Of a DNA stretch of 64,000 nt, positions 49,347 through 58,528 are shown piece after piece (the first letter of the stretch is position 1; each line of letters starts with the position of its first letter). The position numbers and the translations under genes were made by a program. The stretch lies in NCBI RefSeq assembly GCF_000426645.1, contig NZ_KE384551.1:177389-241388 (forward strand), written 5' to 3'. The notes beneath the pieces are model-generated. The model made no database searches. It was not told the origin of the DNA and saw nothing but the letters and a program-made list of their open reading frames with translations. This DNA comes from Nakamurella lactea DSM 19367. Its GTDB lineage: Bacteria; Actinomycetota; Actinomycetes; Mycobacteriales; Nakamurellaceae.

Positions 49347-50012
49347 TCACGGGTTCGCGGTCCCCAGGCCAATAAGGGCCGGGTCCACGTCCGGGACCGC
49401 GAAGCGCGGGTTTGCGCCAGCAGCGACCACACGCATCACAAAGCCAGCGGCTTCCTCGGCCTGCCTGGCAGCGCTCAACCCGCCCAATACCGCGGCCCGC
49501 GCCCCGAGATCACCGATCAGCGCCGCCGTTCGATTCAGAGCGCCTGCGTCGTCACCACAGATCGCGACAACCGGCGAGGCGCCTACCTCGCCGGCGAATG
49601 GCCAGGATGCGCCGGCGAAGAGATGCAGTGCCTTGACCACGTGGGCGCCGACCGCGAGATTGGCGACTAACTCGGCGGCCGATCCGGTCTCCGGAAGCAA
49701 ACGCCCGGTCGCGAAGTCCACAGCGTTGGTGCAATCGATGACGGTCGTCCCCGACAGCATCCCGTCCGGGCCACCGACGAGTCTCAGCGCTTCCTCCAGC
49801 CCGCCCCAGGCGATCGCAACCACGATGACCTCGGCCTGGTCTGCGAGCTGGCCCGGGTCGATTGGCGTCGCTGCGTCACCGATCCACTCCGCGGCGGCCT
49901 TCGCGCGATCGGGGCTACGGCCCGTGACCACGATGGAGTGCCCAGCGGTGGCCCACGCTTTCCCAAGTGCCACCGAAAGGTTTCCGGTCCCCAACAGTCC
50001 GATATTCACCAT
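49347..50012 (-). CDS. NAD(P)-binding reductase of the F420-oxidoreductase type
   Basis: 221 residues. The N-terminal Rossmann motif is GLLGTGNLSVALGKAWATAGHSIVVTGRSPDRA, typical of NADPH-dependent F420 reductase-like and pyrroline-5-carboxylate-reductase-like proteins. IDCTNAVDFATG and AHVVKALHLF also fit that family. It could move hydride between F420H2 and NADP, or act on another substrate; many such stand-alone members are uncharacterised. The ATG follows AAGGAG. Divergent from an HxlR regulator, with a palindromic operator between. Confidence 0.82.
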   Translation of the reverse strand: MVNIGLLGTGNLSVALGKAWATAGHSIVVTGRSPDRAKAAAEWIGDAATPIDPGQLADQAEVIVVAIAWGGLEEALRLVGGPDGMLSGTTVIDCTNAVDFATGRLLPETGSAAELVANLAVGAHVVKALHLFAGASWPFAGEVGASPVVAICGDDAGALNRTAALIGDLGARAAVLGGLSAARQAEEAAGFVMRVVAAGANPRFAVPDVDPALIGLGTANP

Positions 50013-50057
50013 GATCTCCTTCGTCTCCTGAGGTGTCATGAAGACGCTAAGGGGCCG

Positions 50058-50079
50058 GCTCCTACCAATCGGTAGGAGC
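50058..50079. promoter_or_regulatory. Palindromic operator between HxlR and reductase genes
   Basis: GCTCCTACC (50058-50066) and GGTAGGAGC (50071-50079) are exact 9-base arms with a 4-base centre AATC, in the divergent gap of under 90 bases. This is the likely binding site of the adjacent HxlR protein, controlling itself and the reductase. Confidence 0.8.
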
Positions 50080-50098
50080 GGGATGGGAGACTGGGCTG

Positions 50099-50446
50099 GT
50101 GAACGAACAGGGCTGCGAGACCTTCATCTCGGACTGCCTCGTGCGATCTGCGGTTGAACTCCTCAACCACACGTGGGACCCGGTCGTCGTCTCTGCTCTG
50201 CGCATGGGCCCGACCCGCCGAAGTGTCCTCTTGGACCGCATCGCCGGGGTGAGCGACAAGATGCTGACCGAGTCCCTCCGACGTTTGACCGCGCGCGGCC
50301 TGGTCGAAAGAACCCCACGCGGATCGGGGCGCGACGCTGCCGTCTACGACCTCACCCCGTTGGGAGTGTCCTTCGCCAACGGTCCTTTGGCCAACCTCGC
50401 CGAGTGGGCAGCGGAGAACCAGGTCGACCTGTCAGCAACGTTATGA
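50099..50446 (+). CDS. HxlR-family transcriptional regulator
   Basis: 115 residues with the HxlR winged helix: VRSAVELLNHTWDPVVVSALRMGPTRRSVLLDRIAGVSDKMLTESLRRLTARGLVER. Two cysteines in the first 13 residues (GCETFISDC) could act as a thiol sensor, as in QorR/YodB types (inference). GTG start. It probably represses the divergent NAD(P)-binding reductase through the palindrome and responds to quinones, aldehydes or similar electrophiles. Confidence 0.9.
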   Translation: MNEQGCETFISDCLVRSAVELLNHTWDPVVVSALRMGPTRRSVLLDRIAGVSDKMLTESLRRLTARGLVERTPRGSGRDAAVYDLTPLGVSFANGPLANLAEWAAENQVDLSATL

Positions 50447-50460
50447 TCCGCCCGCAACGG

Positions 50461-51735
50461 CTAGTCGGTGACCACCTTGACGTTGAGGGCCGCCACCGCA
50501 GACTTCACCGGTTGGTAGAACGTGGTGCACGATCCGGCCGCACCGGACAGCACACCGTAGGCGACATGCCCGCTGTACACCGCTCCGCCGCTGTCTCCGC
50601 CGCCGGCGCACATATTCGTCTGCACGAGATTCCGGACCACGGTGCCGTTGTAGCTCACCGCGACGCCCACCGCTGTGACCTTGCCGCAGGTGGTCTTGGT
50701 GGTCCGGCCGCTCTTGCAGGTGCGCATTCCCTGCACGCTGTCGCCGACCTTGGTGATCTGGTAGGCCTCGTTCCGGGTGGTGGCCGCACCGGCCTGCACA
50801 TAGACCAGTCCGCGGGGCAGCTTCCATCCCGATGGACTGTCGATCCTGATGATGGCCATGTCGCCGCCGGCACCGAACACCTTGTTGTACATGGCACCGA
50901 TCCGGTGCTTGCTCTTGTTCGCGAAGTTGGTGTTCCACACCCCGCCCTTGGCGCCGCAGTGCCCGGCCGTCAGCAGGTAGTAGGCGGTCCCGGTGAGGTT
51001 CACCGTCACGAATCCGGACGAACACAGGGTGACGTAGCCCGCGGCGGCCGGCCCCTGGATCTCCACCCCGCCGCGTAACGGGGCATCACAGAAGTTGCCG
51101 GAACAGGCGAGTGGATCCGGTTCCGCGGCCAGTCGTCCGAGGGTGACGGCCGACCGCAGTGCGGCCGGCATCTTCGCCAGCGCACTGCGCTGCCGGGCAT
51201 CGGGGGCGCCGGAAATGTTGAACCGCACCGTGTTCGCCGCAAAGTCGATGCCGACGCTGGCCCGGTCCGCCGGCACCCGTCGCTCGATCCAGTCCGCGGC
51301 AGCGGCCAGTTGAGCTGCCGAATGCCGCACGGTGACCACCCGCACCGAGGCGATGCCACAGCGGGCAGCGGTATCGGCGATCACCGCCGACGCGCTGCCC
51401 GAGGTCGTTCCGGTCACGACGGCGTCGGAACCGTCCCCGGCGATCCAGATCCCGCCGAACTTCTCCGGTAGACCGCTGCGCAGCCGTTGGCCGACCACTG
51501 CCGCCGACTGCTGCGCCGCGATCCGCCGTTGCGCCTCCGGCACCGACACCCGCCGTTCGGCGGCCAACGCGCCGACGGCCGGGTCCGCCACCGATGGCCT
51601 GGCGGCACACGAGGGATCGATGATCAGCGGGTGTGCGGCCGCGGCCGGCGCAGAGAGGACCCCGCCGACACCTACCGCTCCTGCCACTACCAATCCGGCA
51701 ACAACCAGGGCGAACCGACGGGACAGGGCAACCAC
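50461..51735 (-). CDS. Secreted S1-family serine protease (alpha-lytic/streptogrisin-like)
   Basis: 424 residues. A signal peptide ends near APAAA. A pro-region of about 190 residues contains two alpha-lytic-type pro-domains (AAQQSAAVVGQRL, FGGIWIAGDGSDAVVTGTTSG). The mature chymotrypsin-fold protease has His in LLTAGHCG, Asp in GGDMAIIRI and Ser in CAGGGDSGGAVYSG, with paired cysteines. The long pro-domain implies autocatalytic maturation after export. The GTG start has GAGGC upstream. It is next to the macroglobulin-like gene, which could act as an inhibitor or partner (inference). Confidence 0.93.
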   Translation of the reverse strand: MVALSRRFALVVAGLVVAGAVGVGGVLSAPAAAAHPLIIDPSCAARPSVADPAVGALAAERRVSVPEAQRRIAAQQSAAVVGQRLRSGLPEKFGGIWIAGDGSDAVVTGTTSGSASAVIADTAARCGIASVRVVTVRHSAAQLAAAADWIERRVPADRASVGIDFAANTVRFNISGAPDARQRSALAKMPAALRSAVTLGRLAAEPDPLACSGNFCDAPLRGGVEIQGPAAAGYVTLCSSGFVTVNLTGTAYYLLTAGHCGAKGGVWNTNFANKSKHRIGAMYNKVFGAGGDMAIIRIDSPSGWKLPRGLVYVQAGAATTRNEAYQITKVGDSVQGMRTCKSGRTTKTTCGKVTAVGVAVSYNGTVVRNLVQTNMCAGGGDSGGAVYSGHVAYGVLSGAAGSCTTFYQPVKSAVAALNVKVVTD

Positions 51736-51820
51736 GAAGCCTCCACGAATTTCTGCTCCGCCCCGACTGCGGATAGGTATTCGTCGAGCCTGTCGTCGTT
51801 ACGCACCGTTACCGCGCCGA

Positions 51821-51838
51821 CTGGCAACTTCCTGCCAG
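51821..51838 (-). terminator. Small hairpin downstream of the macroglobulin-like gene
   Basis: CTGGCA and TGCCAG form a 6-base stem with loop ACTTCC, about 100 bases past the stop of the leftward gene in the 204-base gap before the protease gene. Weak candidate; the gap also contains the protease promoter. Confidence 0.3.
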
Positions 51839-51939
51839 AGCCGTCACCCAGCGTCGATGAAAGCTCTTGCCCTCTCACTCTTTTGCCGTCGAAGCGCCCC
51901 ATTCTCGGCACTCTCAGTGATATTCCGGAGTCGGGTGCC

Positions 51940-54900
51940 TCAGTTGGAGATGACCACCCGGTCGGTTCCGGCCCGGCCGAACGTCTCCGGCGCGTAGACC
52001 TGTTCCGCCCTGGTCGGCGGGGCGACGAAGGTGCCGGCCGTGGTCGCCCTGGCCAGGTAGCTGTAGGAATACACGCCGCCCTGCAGCCAACCGGCGAACG
52101 CCTCCGCCCGGTCGGTCCGCAGGTTCTGGTGGTCGTACCAGGTCGGGGACCAGCCCCAGCGTTGTGCGTTCTTGGCCGCGGCCGACTTCGGGTCCAGATC
52201 CTTCGGCGTGGTCGCCAGTTCCGGATTGAGAATCTGCAGTCCGGCCGGCAGCGGGTCGATCAGTGCGACATGGCTCTGCGCACTCCTGGACACCAGTTGC
52301 ACCTGCACCCTGACCCTGACCCCGGCCTTGATGTGCCAACTGCCGTCGGCTGCGCGGGTCACGTCGGACGGGTTGTCGGCCCCGGAGTAGCTGCGGGACA
52401 CCACGAAACCTCGGTCCAGCGGCGCGAGTTGCAGATTCGTCGGCGCGGTCTGCAGCGCGAGTCGGTAGTACAGGGTGCCGGTGCCCTGGTTGCGCACCGT
52501 CAGGGCGGTATCGCCGGTGCTGACGAGTTCCTTCGTCGGGATGCTCACCGCGCCCTGCTCGGTGGTGTGACCGGTGAAGTCGTGTTGGCCGGCGAACCGG
52601 CCGCCCAACCAGACACCGGCGACGAAGTCGGGGGTGGTGCTCTCGAACGCGTCATAGTAGTGACGCAACGCGAGCAGGATGAACCCGTTCTCCTGCACGT
52701 TGTTCCACCGCCCGCCGCGCTGCGCGGCCATCAGGCCGGCCACCACCTTCGGGATCAAATCACTGTCCGGCTGCACGGTGACCAGGGCATCAAGGATCAG
52801 CCCGTCGGTCCGGCGGTCGGACTGCAGCGTGGTCCAGGCGTCATCGGTCACCTTGTTGGTGAAGGTCACCGAACCGGCGTTGTCGACCGCGGCGTTGCCG
52901 ATCCGCTGCAGCAGCGTCGACTTGACGGCGGCGTCGGTCACCACCGGCAGCAGCCAGGCCACCGCGTCCAACGGCAGCGCGGCACCCCGGCGGTCGACCA
53001 TCGTCTTCGCCGCGGCGGAATCGGTGTCACCGGCCAACATCCGGATCCGCAGCGCGTAGGCATTCAGGGTGTCCCTGGTGGCCTGGCTCGCGGTCTTCGG
53101 GATGTGCGAGTCGATCGCCTTCAGATACTTGGTGGCCCTGGCGATCCGGCTCTGCGGCACCTCGGATCCGTAGGCCTTCGCGACCAGCAGCGCCTGCGTG
53201 GCCTGGATGGTGTTGAACGGGTCGGTCTCCTCGCCACGCGTCCAGTACGGGAAGCCGCCATCGTCGTTCTGCATGGCCAGCAGCTTCGTCACGTCGGCGT
53301 TGACCAGGGCCTTCAGTTTCGCCGCTGACGGCAGGCCGGGCGCCGAGAAAGCCTGCAGCACGTCGCCGAGTGATCCGATGGCAATGATCTGCGATGCCAA
53401 CGCATCCGAGCTGTCGTAGTCGTAGTCGGCGAGGTAGCCGACGGCGTCGGAGAGCTGCGCCAGCGCGGTCGACGAGGTGCTGATCTGCAGCCCACCGAAC
53501 TGGTCGAAGACTCCCTTCGGCGCGCTGACCGGCTGCTGCACGGTGGTGTCGCCGTCGACGATGCCGTAGGAGGCAAAGGTTTCCGTGGTCGCCGGGGTGT
53601 ACACCGGCAACTCAACGGTGGCGGCGTCGGCGCTGTTGCCGCCGACTGCCACCACCCGGAATCGGGCCGTGCCCACCTGGTCGGCGGCGACCGCGAAGTC
53701 GACCTCGACCCGCCCGTTCGCTGGCACGGTGACCCGCTTGCCGGCCGGACCGGTCAGCTTCAGGTTCGCGGTCTGCAGCACCACATCGGTGGACAGGGCA
53801 GTCCCCGTCCGGTTCTGCAGGAGCACCGGCAACTGCAGGGTGTCGCCGAAGTTCAGGAACTGCGGGGCTGACGGCCGGACCGTCACCGGCAACCCGGCGG
53901 TGATCGTCGACTCGGCAGTGCCGAAGTCCGTGGCGCCGGCCACCGCCACCACCATTACCCGATAGCGGGTCAGGTTGTCCGGCAGCGTGACATCGATAGT
54001 CGCTCGACCGTCGGAGTCGGTGGTGGCTGAGGGCCGGAACAGCGCCAGCGGCTCGAAGTTCTTCCGCTCCGCGATCGGAGTGCCCGGTTTCGAGGCGGCG
54101 TTTGCGTCCCCGGCCGACAGCGCCGTGCCGTTGGTCTTGCGCTGATCCGTTGCCATCGGCGCGGCCGCGGACCCATCGCTGCCCGAGGCCGACGCGGATT
54201 CGGAAGCGCCGCCGGCGGCTGCGGCGCTGGATGCGGCCACCGTTGCCCCGCCGTTCTGAGCGGCCGGCGGGTTCGGGTCGGTCAGTGCCACCATCGAGCG
54301 TCCGTACAGGGCATTGAGCTGGTTACTCGGTTGCGGGTAGAAGGCCTGCAGCGGGTCCGGTAACTGGTAGCCGCCGAGCGCCAGGATCGCCTCGTCCGCC
54401 ACCACCACCTCGAACTCGCTGTCGGCCACCGGCTTTCCGTGTTGATCGGCGACCGTCACGTCGATCCGGGTCTTGCCGCCGGGCGCGACGGTCTTGTCCT
54501 TTGGGGTTGCCGTGACCTTCAGGGTGCGGCTCTGCGTGGAGACGCCGAGGTCGATGCCCGCGGTGGCGTACGCCGGTCGCGGCGGCACGGTGACGCCCGA
54601 GCCGTTGTCCGACCGCGGAGCGGTGCCGACCACCTCGATCGACAGCGAGACCCCGGGGACGTCGTTCTCGGTCACCGGGACGTCGACCACCGCCGAGCCG
54701 TCCCGCACCGAGAACGTGATGGTCGAGGCGATCCCGTTGTGCAGCACCGTGAGCAGTCCACTGCCGGTGGTGATCGGCGACTGGACCAGCAGCTCGGCTG
54801 TGTCACCTGGTCGGTACTCCTTGCGGTCCGGGACGATGGTCAGCTGCTGGCGCTGCACCGAGTTGTCGATGGCCTGGTCGGGTCCGGCGACCCATCGGGT

Positions 54901-57900
54901 CAATTGGCTGCGACTGGTCCGGCCGGACTTGTCGGTGACGGTCGCGGTGATCCGGTAGGTGCCGGCCGCCGCCGGGGTGAAGGTGCAGGTCACCGGCCCG
55001 GTGGTGGAGGTGACCCGGCAGTTCTTCACGTTGGTCTCGGTGTCCACCGAGGTCCCGTTGTTCCAGCTGGTGGTCACCTTGGCGGCCCGGACGTCGATCG
55101 TCAGCCCGGCGGTGGCCGCACCGTCGATGTCGGTGGCGATCGCTTGCACGGCAAGGTCCTTGCCCTGCTGGACGAACGTGTCGGTCGACGACAGGCCGAC
55201 GTAGTAGTCGGCCGGGTGCACCAGCAGATCTGTGCTGCCGGCGATCGCCTGCCGGTTCACGTCGGTCACCGTGGCCTGCGCGGTCACGGTGACGGGCAGC
55301 CCGGCGAAGTCCGCTCCCAGGTCGCCGACCTTCACGTTCAGGTAGTCGGCGCCCTTGCCGTCGGTGGTGCCGGAGAGCCTCTGCACCGTGCTGGAGTCGT
55401 CCTCGACCGGCCCGCAGCAGTCCGAGTAAGGGTCACCGTACGGTCCGGCGTACGGGCCACCGCGGTACATACCGCCGGTGTCGTAGCCGAAGCCGGGGTT
55501 GTCCACGTCCCACCAGGGCGTCCAGATCCCGAAGGTGAATCCGTTCCAACCGGGCGGCGCGTAGGTCGCCGCTGCTGTGCGGACCTGCCAGTCGACGGTG
55601 GCGTCACCCAGCGGTCCCCCGGCGTAGTAGGTGGCGTCGGCGGCGACGGTCAGATCGTTGCCCAACACGTAGGGTGGATCGCTCTCGCCGTGGGTGTCGA
55701 CCTCGAAGTCGGGCGTGCGGAAGTCCGCGATCTGGAAGTTGTGGTAGTAGTAATTGTCGCCGACGCCGGTTACTCCGATGATCCTGAACTCGATAGTGGC
55801 GCCCCCCAGGTTGGCCCCGGCAGGGAGGGCGGCGGTCAGGTCGAATCCGCCGAGGGCGCTGACATCCGTGCTGCCGTGGGCGATGTCGTTTCCGTAGCCG
55901 TCGCGAACGGTGTACCGCACCGTGCTGTTCTTCGGCACCGCGGACAGGGTGCTGGCCACCCCCGGCGCCTGCAGCCGCACCCAGCCCTTGACCGACACGG
56001 TCTCCCCCGGACGGTAGGTCTGCCGGTCGTCGTTGACGTACCAGAGCAGCCGACTCTGCGCAGGTTGGCTGGTCCAACTGTTCCCCCACATCATCGAGGG
56101 CAGCAGTGCCGTCTGGTCCCCCTTGGTGGCCAGCAGGGCGGTGCCTCCGCTGCGGGTGAGGTCCATGGCGGCGATGCCGTGGGTGTCGGTGGTCGCGGTG
56201 CGCGCGGGCGCGGCGGTGCCGCTGCCGTCCAGCATGGCGACGCCGACGCCGGGCAACGGGGCGCCGTCGCGCAGGTCGGTGACCCAGGCCCGCAGCCCCG
56301 TTCCGTCGTCCAGGGCGTCGATGCCGATCGTGCTGGTCTGGGCCCAGGTCATCGTCGGCCGGTTCTGCCAGGCCTCGTTCTGGGTGAAGGTCTCGGCGTC
56401 GGTGGGTTCGATCAGCACCACCAGGTTCTTACTGGCGCCCGAGGCACCTCCCGCCGCAGCCAATGCCTTCGCGAGATCGAGATCGGTGGCCACCACCCGG
56501 TTCTGGGCTCCCTTGACGGCGACCACCCGGTCGATCAGCACCGGCCAATCGGGCGTCGCCGGCAGCTCGTCGGCTCGGTTGCCGGCCTGCGCGGCGGCCA
56601 CGTAGAACCGCTGGAAGGCGGGCCAGTCCTTCGGCGACACCGCAAACAACCGCTCGCGGAACTCCTTGCGGTTCACCGTGTTCACCGCGAGCCTCGGGGT
56701 GTCTACCAGCGGATCGAGGGTGGTGATGGGATTCGGGAAGGGGTCCATCCGGGTGGTCGCCGAACCGATCCGGGCGGTGCCCTTCGCCGCAACCGAGAGC
56801 TTCTGCCCGAAGGTGTCGGTGAGACCGGCGGGCACCGTCACCGTGTAGAGGGTGTCGGCCGCCGTCGCGCCCTGAAGGTAGATGTCGGTGCCGGAGACGC
56901 TGATCTCCACGCCGGGGAGCTCCGGGCTGATCTTGATGGTGGTCGGGTCGAAGGCCTTGCGGTCCAGATTGTTGTTGAAGGTCAGCCTGATCGCCTGCCC
57001 GGGTTCGCAGCCGTCACACAGGGTGCTGCGCAACGCCAGTGCGGCGTAGGTGTGCCCGCTGAAGGTCGCGGCTTTCGTACTGGTCCGTTGACCCTCGGCG
57101 GACGCGGTACCGGCAGCGAAGGTGACGGTGACGTCCTGGTCGGCCGGCAGCTCCGTGGTGGGCCGGAACGCGACCACCCGACCGTCGGGGGCGGCGCCGG
57201 CCACCTTCGACGCGGCGGCATCGGCGGCCAGCTCGGCCGCAGTGGCCAGGCGGATCGGCCGATCGGCACCGTCGGCCGCCAGGGTCGTGGTCCGCAGCAC
57301 CGTCGCCGGATCCACCTTCTGGTCGAAGACCGCCAGGAAGATCGGGTCGAGCTCCATCGACTTCCCGGTCGGCTCGAAATGCGTGACCTTCGGTGGCGGG
57401 GTGCTGAAGGTGAAGGTCGCGGCCTTGGTCAGCGCCGCCCCGGCGGCCGACTTCATCCCGGCCGGAACGGTGACGGTGTAGTCGGTGGCCATCGGCAGCC
57501 GGTCCAGATCGGCGGAGTCGGCGACGAACCGCACGGTGCTGGTGCCGATCCACTGCCACGAGCCGGCGACCTTCGGGCTGATGGTGATCGGCACGGTGAT
57601 CGCCCCGACCTGCCCGACGGTGCCGACCGGCACCATCGGCTGGTTGAAGGTGACGCTGATGAACGGCGCGATGCTCACCGCACCCTGTGGCTGCATCCGG
57701 AGCACCTGCAACGGCCCGGTCGGCGTGGCAACCGGCTTGTCCGGCGGGTTCTGGCCGTCCTGGTCGGCGTTCGGGAAGGTGATCGGCACCCGCTTGCCAC
57801 CGTTCGGCTTCACGATGGACTGGGTGGGCCAGCGGAACGACTCGGTCAGCTGCTTGTCGGTGGCGAACTCCGGCAGCCGTGCCACGATCGCGGCGACTCG

Positions 57901-58260
57901 GTCCGCAGCCAACGGGGTGCCGTCAGCCACCGTGACCGGCGCGGCCGGCTGCTGCGCCCGACCGGCGCTGAGCTTCAGCCCGACCGGCAGCACCGCCCCG
58001 CCTCCGGCGTTCTGCCCGGTCCCGTTCTGCCCGGTTCCGTTCCCGCCCCCGCCGGTCCCGTTCTGCCCGGCACCGACCGGATCGGTCGCGCCCTGGCCCG
58101 CCGAACTGGTGGGCCTGCTGCCCGGGTCGGCCGCCTGCGCGGTTCGCGGGTCGGGCTGGTGAGTCAGCGCGATCCAGACCAGCAAGGAGGCGAGCACCAC
58201 GAAGGCCGTCAGCGCCGCAACCCAGCGCCGGTACCGCCGTGGCTGAACAGGTCCGATCAT
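51940..58260 (-). CDS. Giant alpha-2-macroglobulin-like envelope protein without thioester motif
   Basis: 2106 residues. An N-terminal signal anchor (about 13-32) is followed by a Gly/Asn-rich linker with repeated GQNGT units, an Ig-like Big_5 domain (SIAPFISVTFNQPM), several MG repeats, and the A2M core (AEVTVRPSAP-type, here ITAGLPVTVRPSAPQFLNFGDTL). Then come a TED-like alpha/alpha toroid (LLAMQNDDGGFPYW, MLAGDTDSAAA) and a receptor-domain-like end. The usual C-x-E-Q thioester position reads DYDYDSSDALASQ, so covalent trapping is lost. Bacterial homologues (YfaS/YfhM) guard the envelope against proteases. The ATG has GGGAGG upstream. It is head-to-head with the GH92 gene. Confidence 0.85.
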   Translation of the reverse strand: MIGPVQPRRYRRWVAALTAFVVLASLLVWIALTHQPDPRTAQAADPGSRPTSSAGQGATDPVGAGQNGTGGGGNGTGQNGTGQNAGGGAVLPVGLKLSAGRAQQPAAPVTVADGTPLAADRVAAIVARLPEFATDKQLTESFRWPTQSIVKPNGGKRVPITFPNADQDGQNPPDKPVATPTGPLQVLRMQPQGAVSIAPFISVTFNQPMVPVGTVGQVGAITVPITISPKVAGSWQWIGTSTVRFVADSADLDRLPMATDYTVTVPAGMKSAAGAALTKAATFTFSTPPPKVTHFEPTGKSMELDPIFLAVFDQKVDPATVLRTTTLAADGADRPIRLATAAELAADAAASKVAGAAPDGRVVAFRPTTELPADQDVTVTFAAGTASAEGQRTSTKAATFSGHTYAALALRSTLCDGCEPGQAIRLTFNNNLDRKAFDPTTIKISPELPGVEISVSGTDIYLQGATAADTLYTVTVPAGLTDTFGQKLSVAAKGTARIGSATTRMDPFPNPITTLDPLVDTPRLAVNTVNRKEFRERLFAVSPKDWPAFQRFYVAAAQAGNRADELPATPDWPVLIDRVVAVKGAQNRVVATDLDLAKALAAAGGASGASKNLVVLIEPTDAETFTQNEAWQNRPTMTWAQTSTIGIDALDDGTGLRAWVTDLRDGAPLPGVGVAMLDGSGTAAPARTATTDTHGIAAMDLTRSGGTALLATKGDQTALLPSMMWGNSWTSQPAQSRLLWYVNDDRQTYRPGETVSVKGWVRLQAPGVASTLSAVPKNSTVRYTVRDGYGNDIAHGSTDVSALGGFDLTAALPAGANLGGATIEFRIIGVTGVGDNYYYHNFQIADFRTPDFEVDTHGESDPPYVLGNDLTVAADATYYAGGPLGDATVDWQVRTAAATYAPPGWNGFTFGIWTPWWDVDNPGFGYDTGGMYRGGPYAGPYGDPYSDCCGPVEDDSSTVQRLSGTTDGKGADYLNVKVGDLGADFAGLPVTVTAQATVTDVNRQAIAGSTDLLVHPADYYVGLSSTDTFVQQGKDLAVQAIATDIDGAATAGLTIDVRAAKVTTSWNNGTSVDTETNVKNCRVTSTTGPVTCTFTPAAAGTYRITATVTDKSGRTSRSQLTRWVAGPDQAIDNSVQRQQLTIVPDRKEYRPGDTAELLVQSPITTGSGLLTVLHNGIASTITFSVRDGSAVVDVPVTENDVPGVSLSIEVVGTAPRSDNGSGVTVPPRPAYATAGIDLGVSTQSRTLKVTATPKDKTVAPGGKTRIDVTVADQHGKPVADSEFEVVVADEAILALGGYQLPDPLQAFYPQPSNQLNALYGRSMVALTDPNPPAAQNGGATVAASSAAAAGGASESASASGSDGSAAAPMATDQRKTNGTALSAGDANAASKPGTPIAERKNFEPLALFRPSATTDSDGRATIDVTLPDNLTRYRVMVVAVAGATDFGTAESTITAGLPVTVRPSAPQFLNFGDTLQLPVLLQNRTGTALSTDVVLQTANLKLTGPAGKRVTVPANGRVEVDFAVAADQVGTARFRVVAVGGNSADAATVELPVYTPATTETFASYGIVDGDTTVQQPVSAPKGVFDQFGGLQISTSSTALAQLSDAVGYLADYDYDSSDALASQIIAIGSLGDVLQAFSAPGLPSAAKLKALVNADVTKLLAMQNDDGGFPYWTRGEETDPFNTIQATQALLVAKAYGSEVPQSRIARATKYLKAIDSHIPKTASQATRDTLNAYALRIRMLAGDTDSAAAKTMVDRRGAALPLDAVAWLLPVVTDAAVKSTLLQRIGNAAVDNAGSVTFTNKVTDDAWTTLQSDRRTDGLILDALVTVQPDSDLIPKVVAGLMAAQRGGRWNNVQENGFILLALRHYYDAFESTTPDFVAGVWLGGRFAGQHDFTGHTTEQGAVSIPTKELVSTGDTALTVRNQGTGTLYYRLALQTAPTNLQLAPLDRGFVVSRSYSGADNPSDVTRAADGSWHIKAGVRVRVQVQLVSRSAQSHVALIDPLPAGLQILNPELATTPKDLDPKSAAAKNAQRWGWSPTWYDHQNLRTDRAEAFAGWLQGGVYSYSYLARATTAGTFVAPPTRAEQVYAPETFGRAGTDRVVISN

Positions 58261-58528
58261 GCCGCGCCTCCCAGCGGCCGCCTCCCGCGAGACGACGCCG
58301 CAGCGGGATGACGGAACGGCCCCTTTGCGAGGTTGCACCGATTTCCAGCGAGTTCGGGTGCCGCCGGAAGTCGCCAGATGTCGTCGGCAGCCAACCCGGC
58401 TGATCGGGAGCCGCCCCCGAAGCGCTCGCCGCCCGAACGGGTCGGACACCTGTCCCATGGTCGGATAAGCTCACCCGAGCACTGCCAATGACAACGATGT
58501 CAGCTCTCTGACGAAGGAGCAGGATTCC
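58261..58528. promoter_or_regulatory. Divergent promoter region of the macroglobulin-like and GH92 genes
   Basis: 268 bases between two divergent secreted-protein genes. A short inverted repeat TGACA-ACGA-TGTCA (58489-58502) lies close to the GH92 start and is the only clear structure I see. The promoters themselves are not certain. Confidence 0.4.

Noticed and set aside
54439-58311. A very long open frame on the + strand, about 1290 codons
   Set aside because: It lies antisense to the macroglobulin-like gene; its translation is rich in Arg, Gly, His and Asp as expected for the complement of high-GC coding sequence and has no domain.
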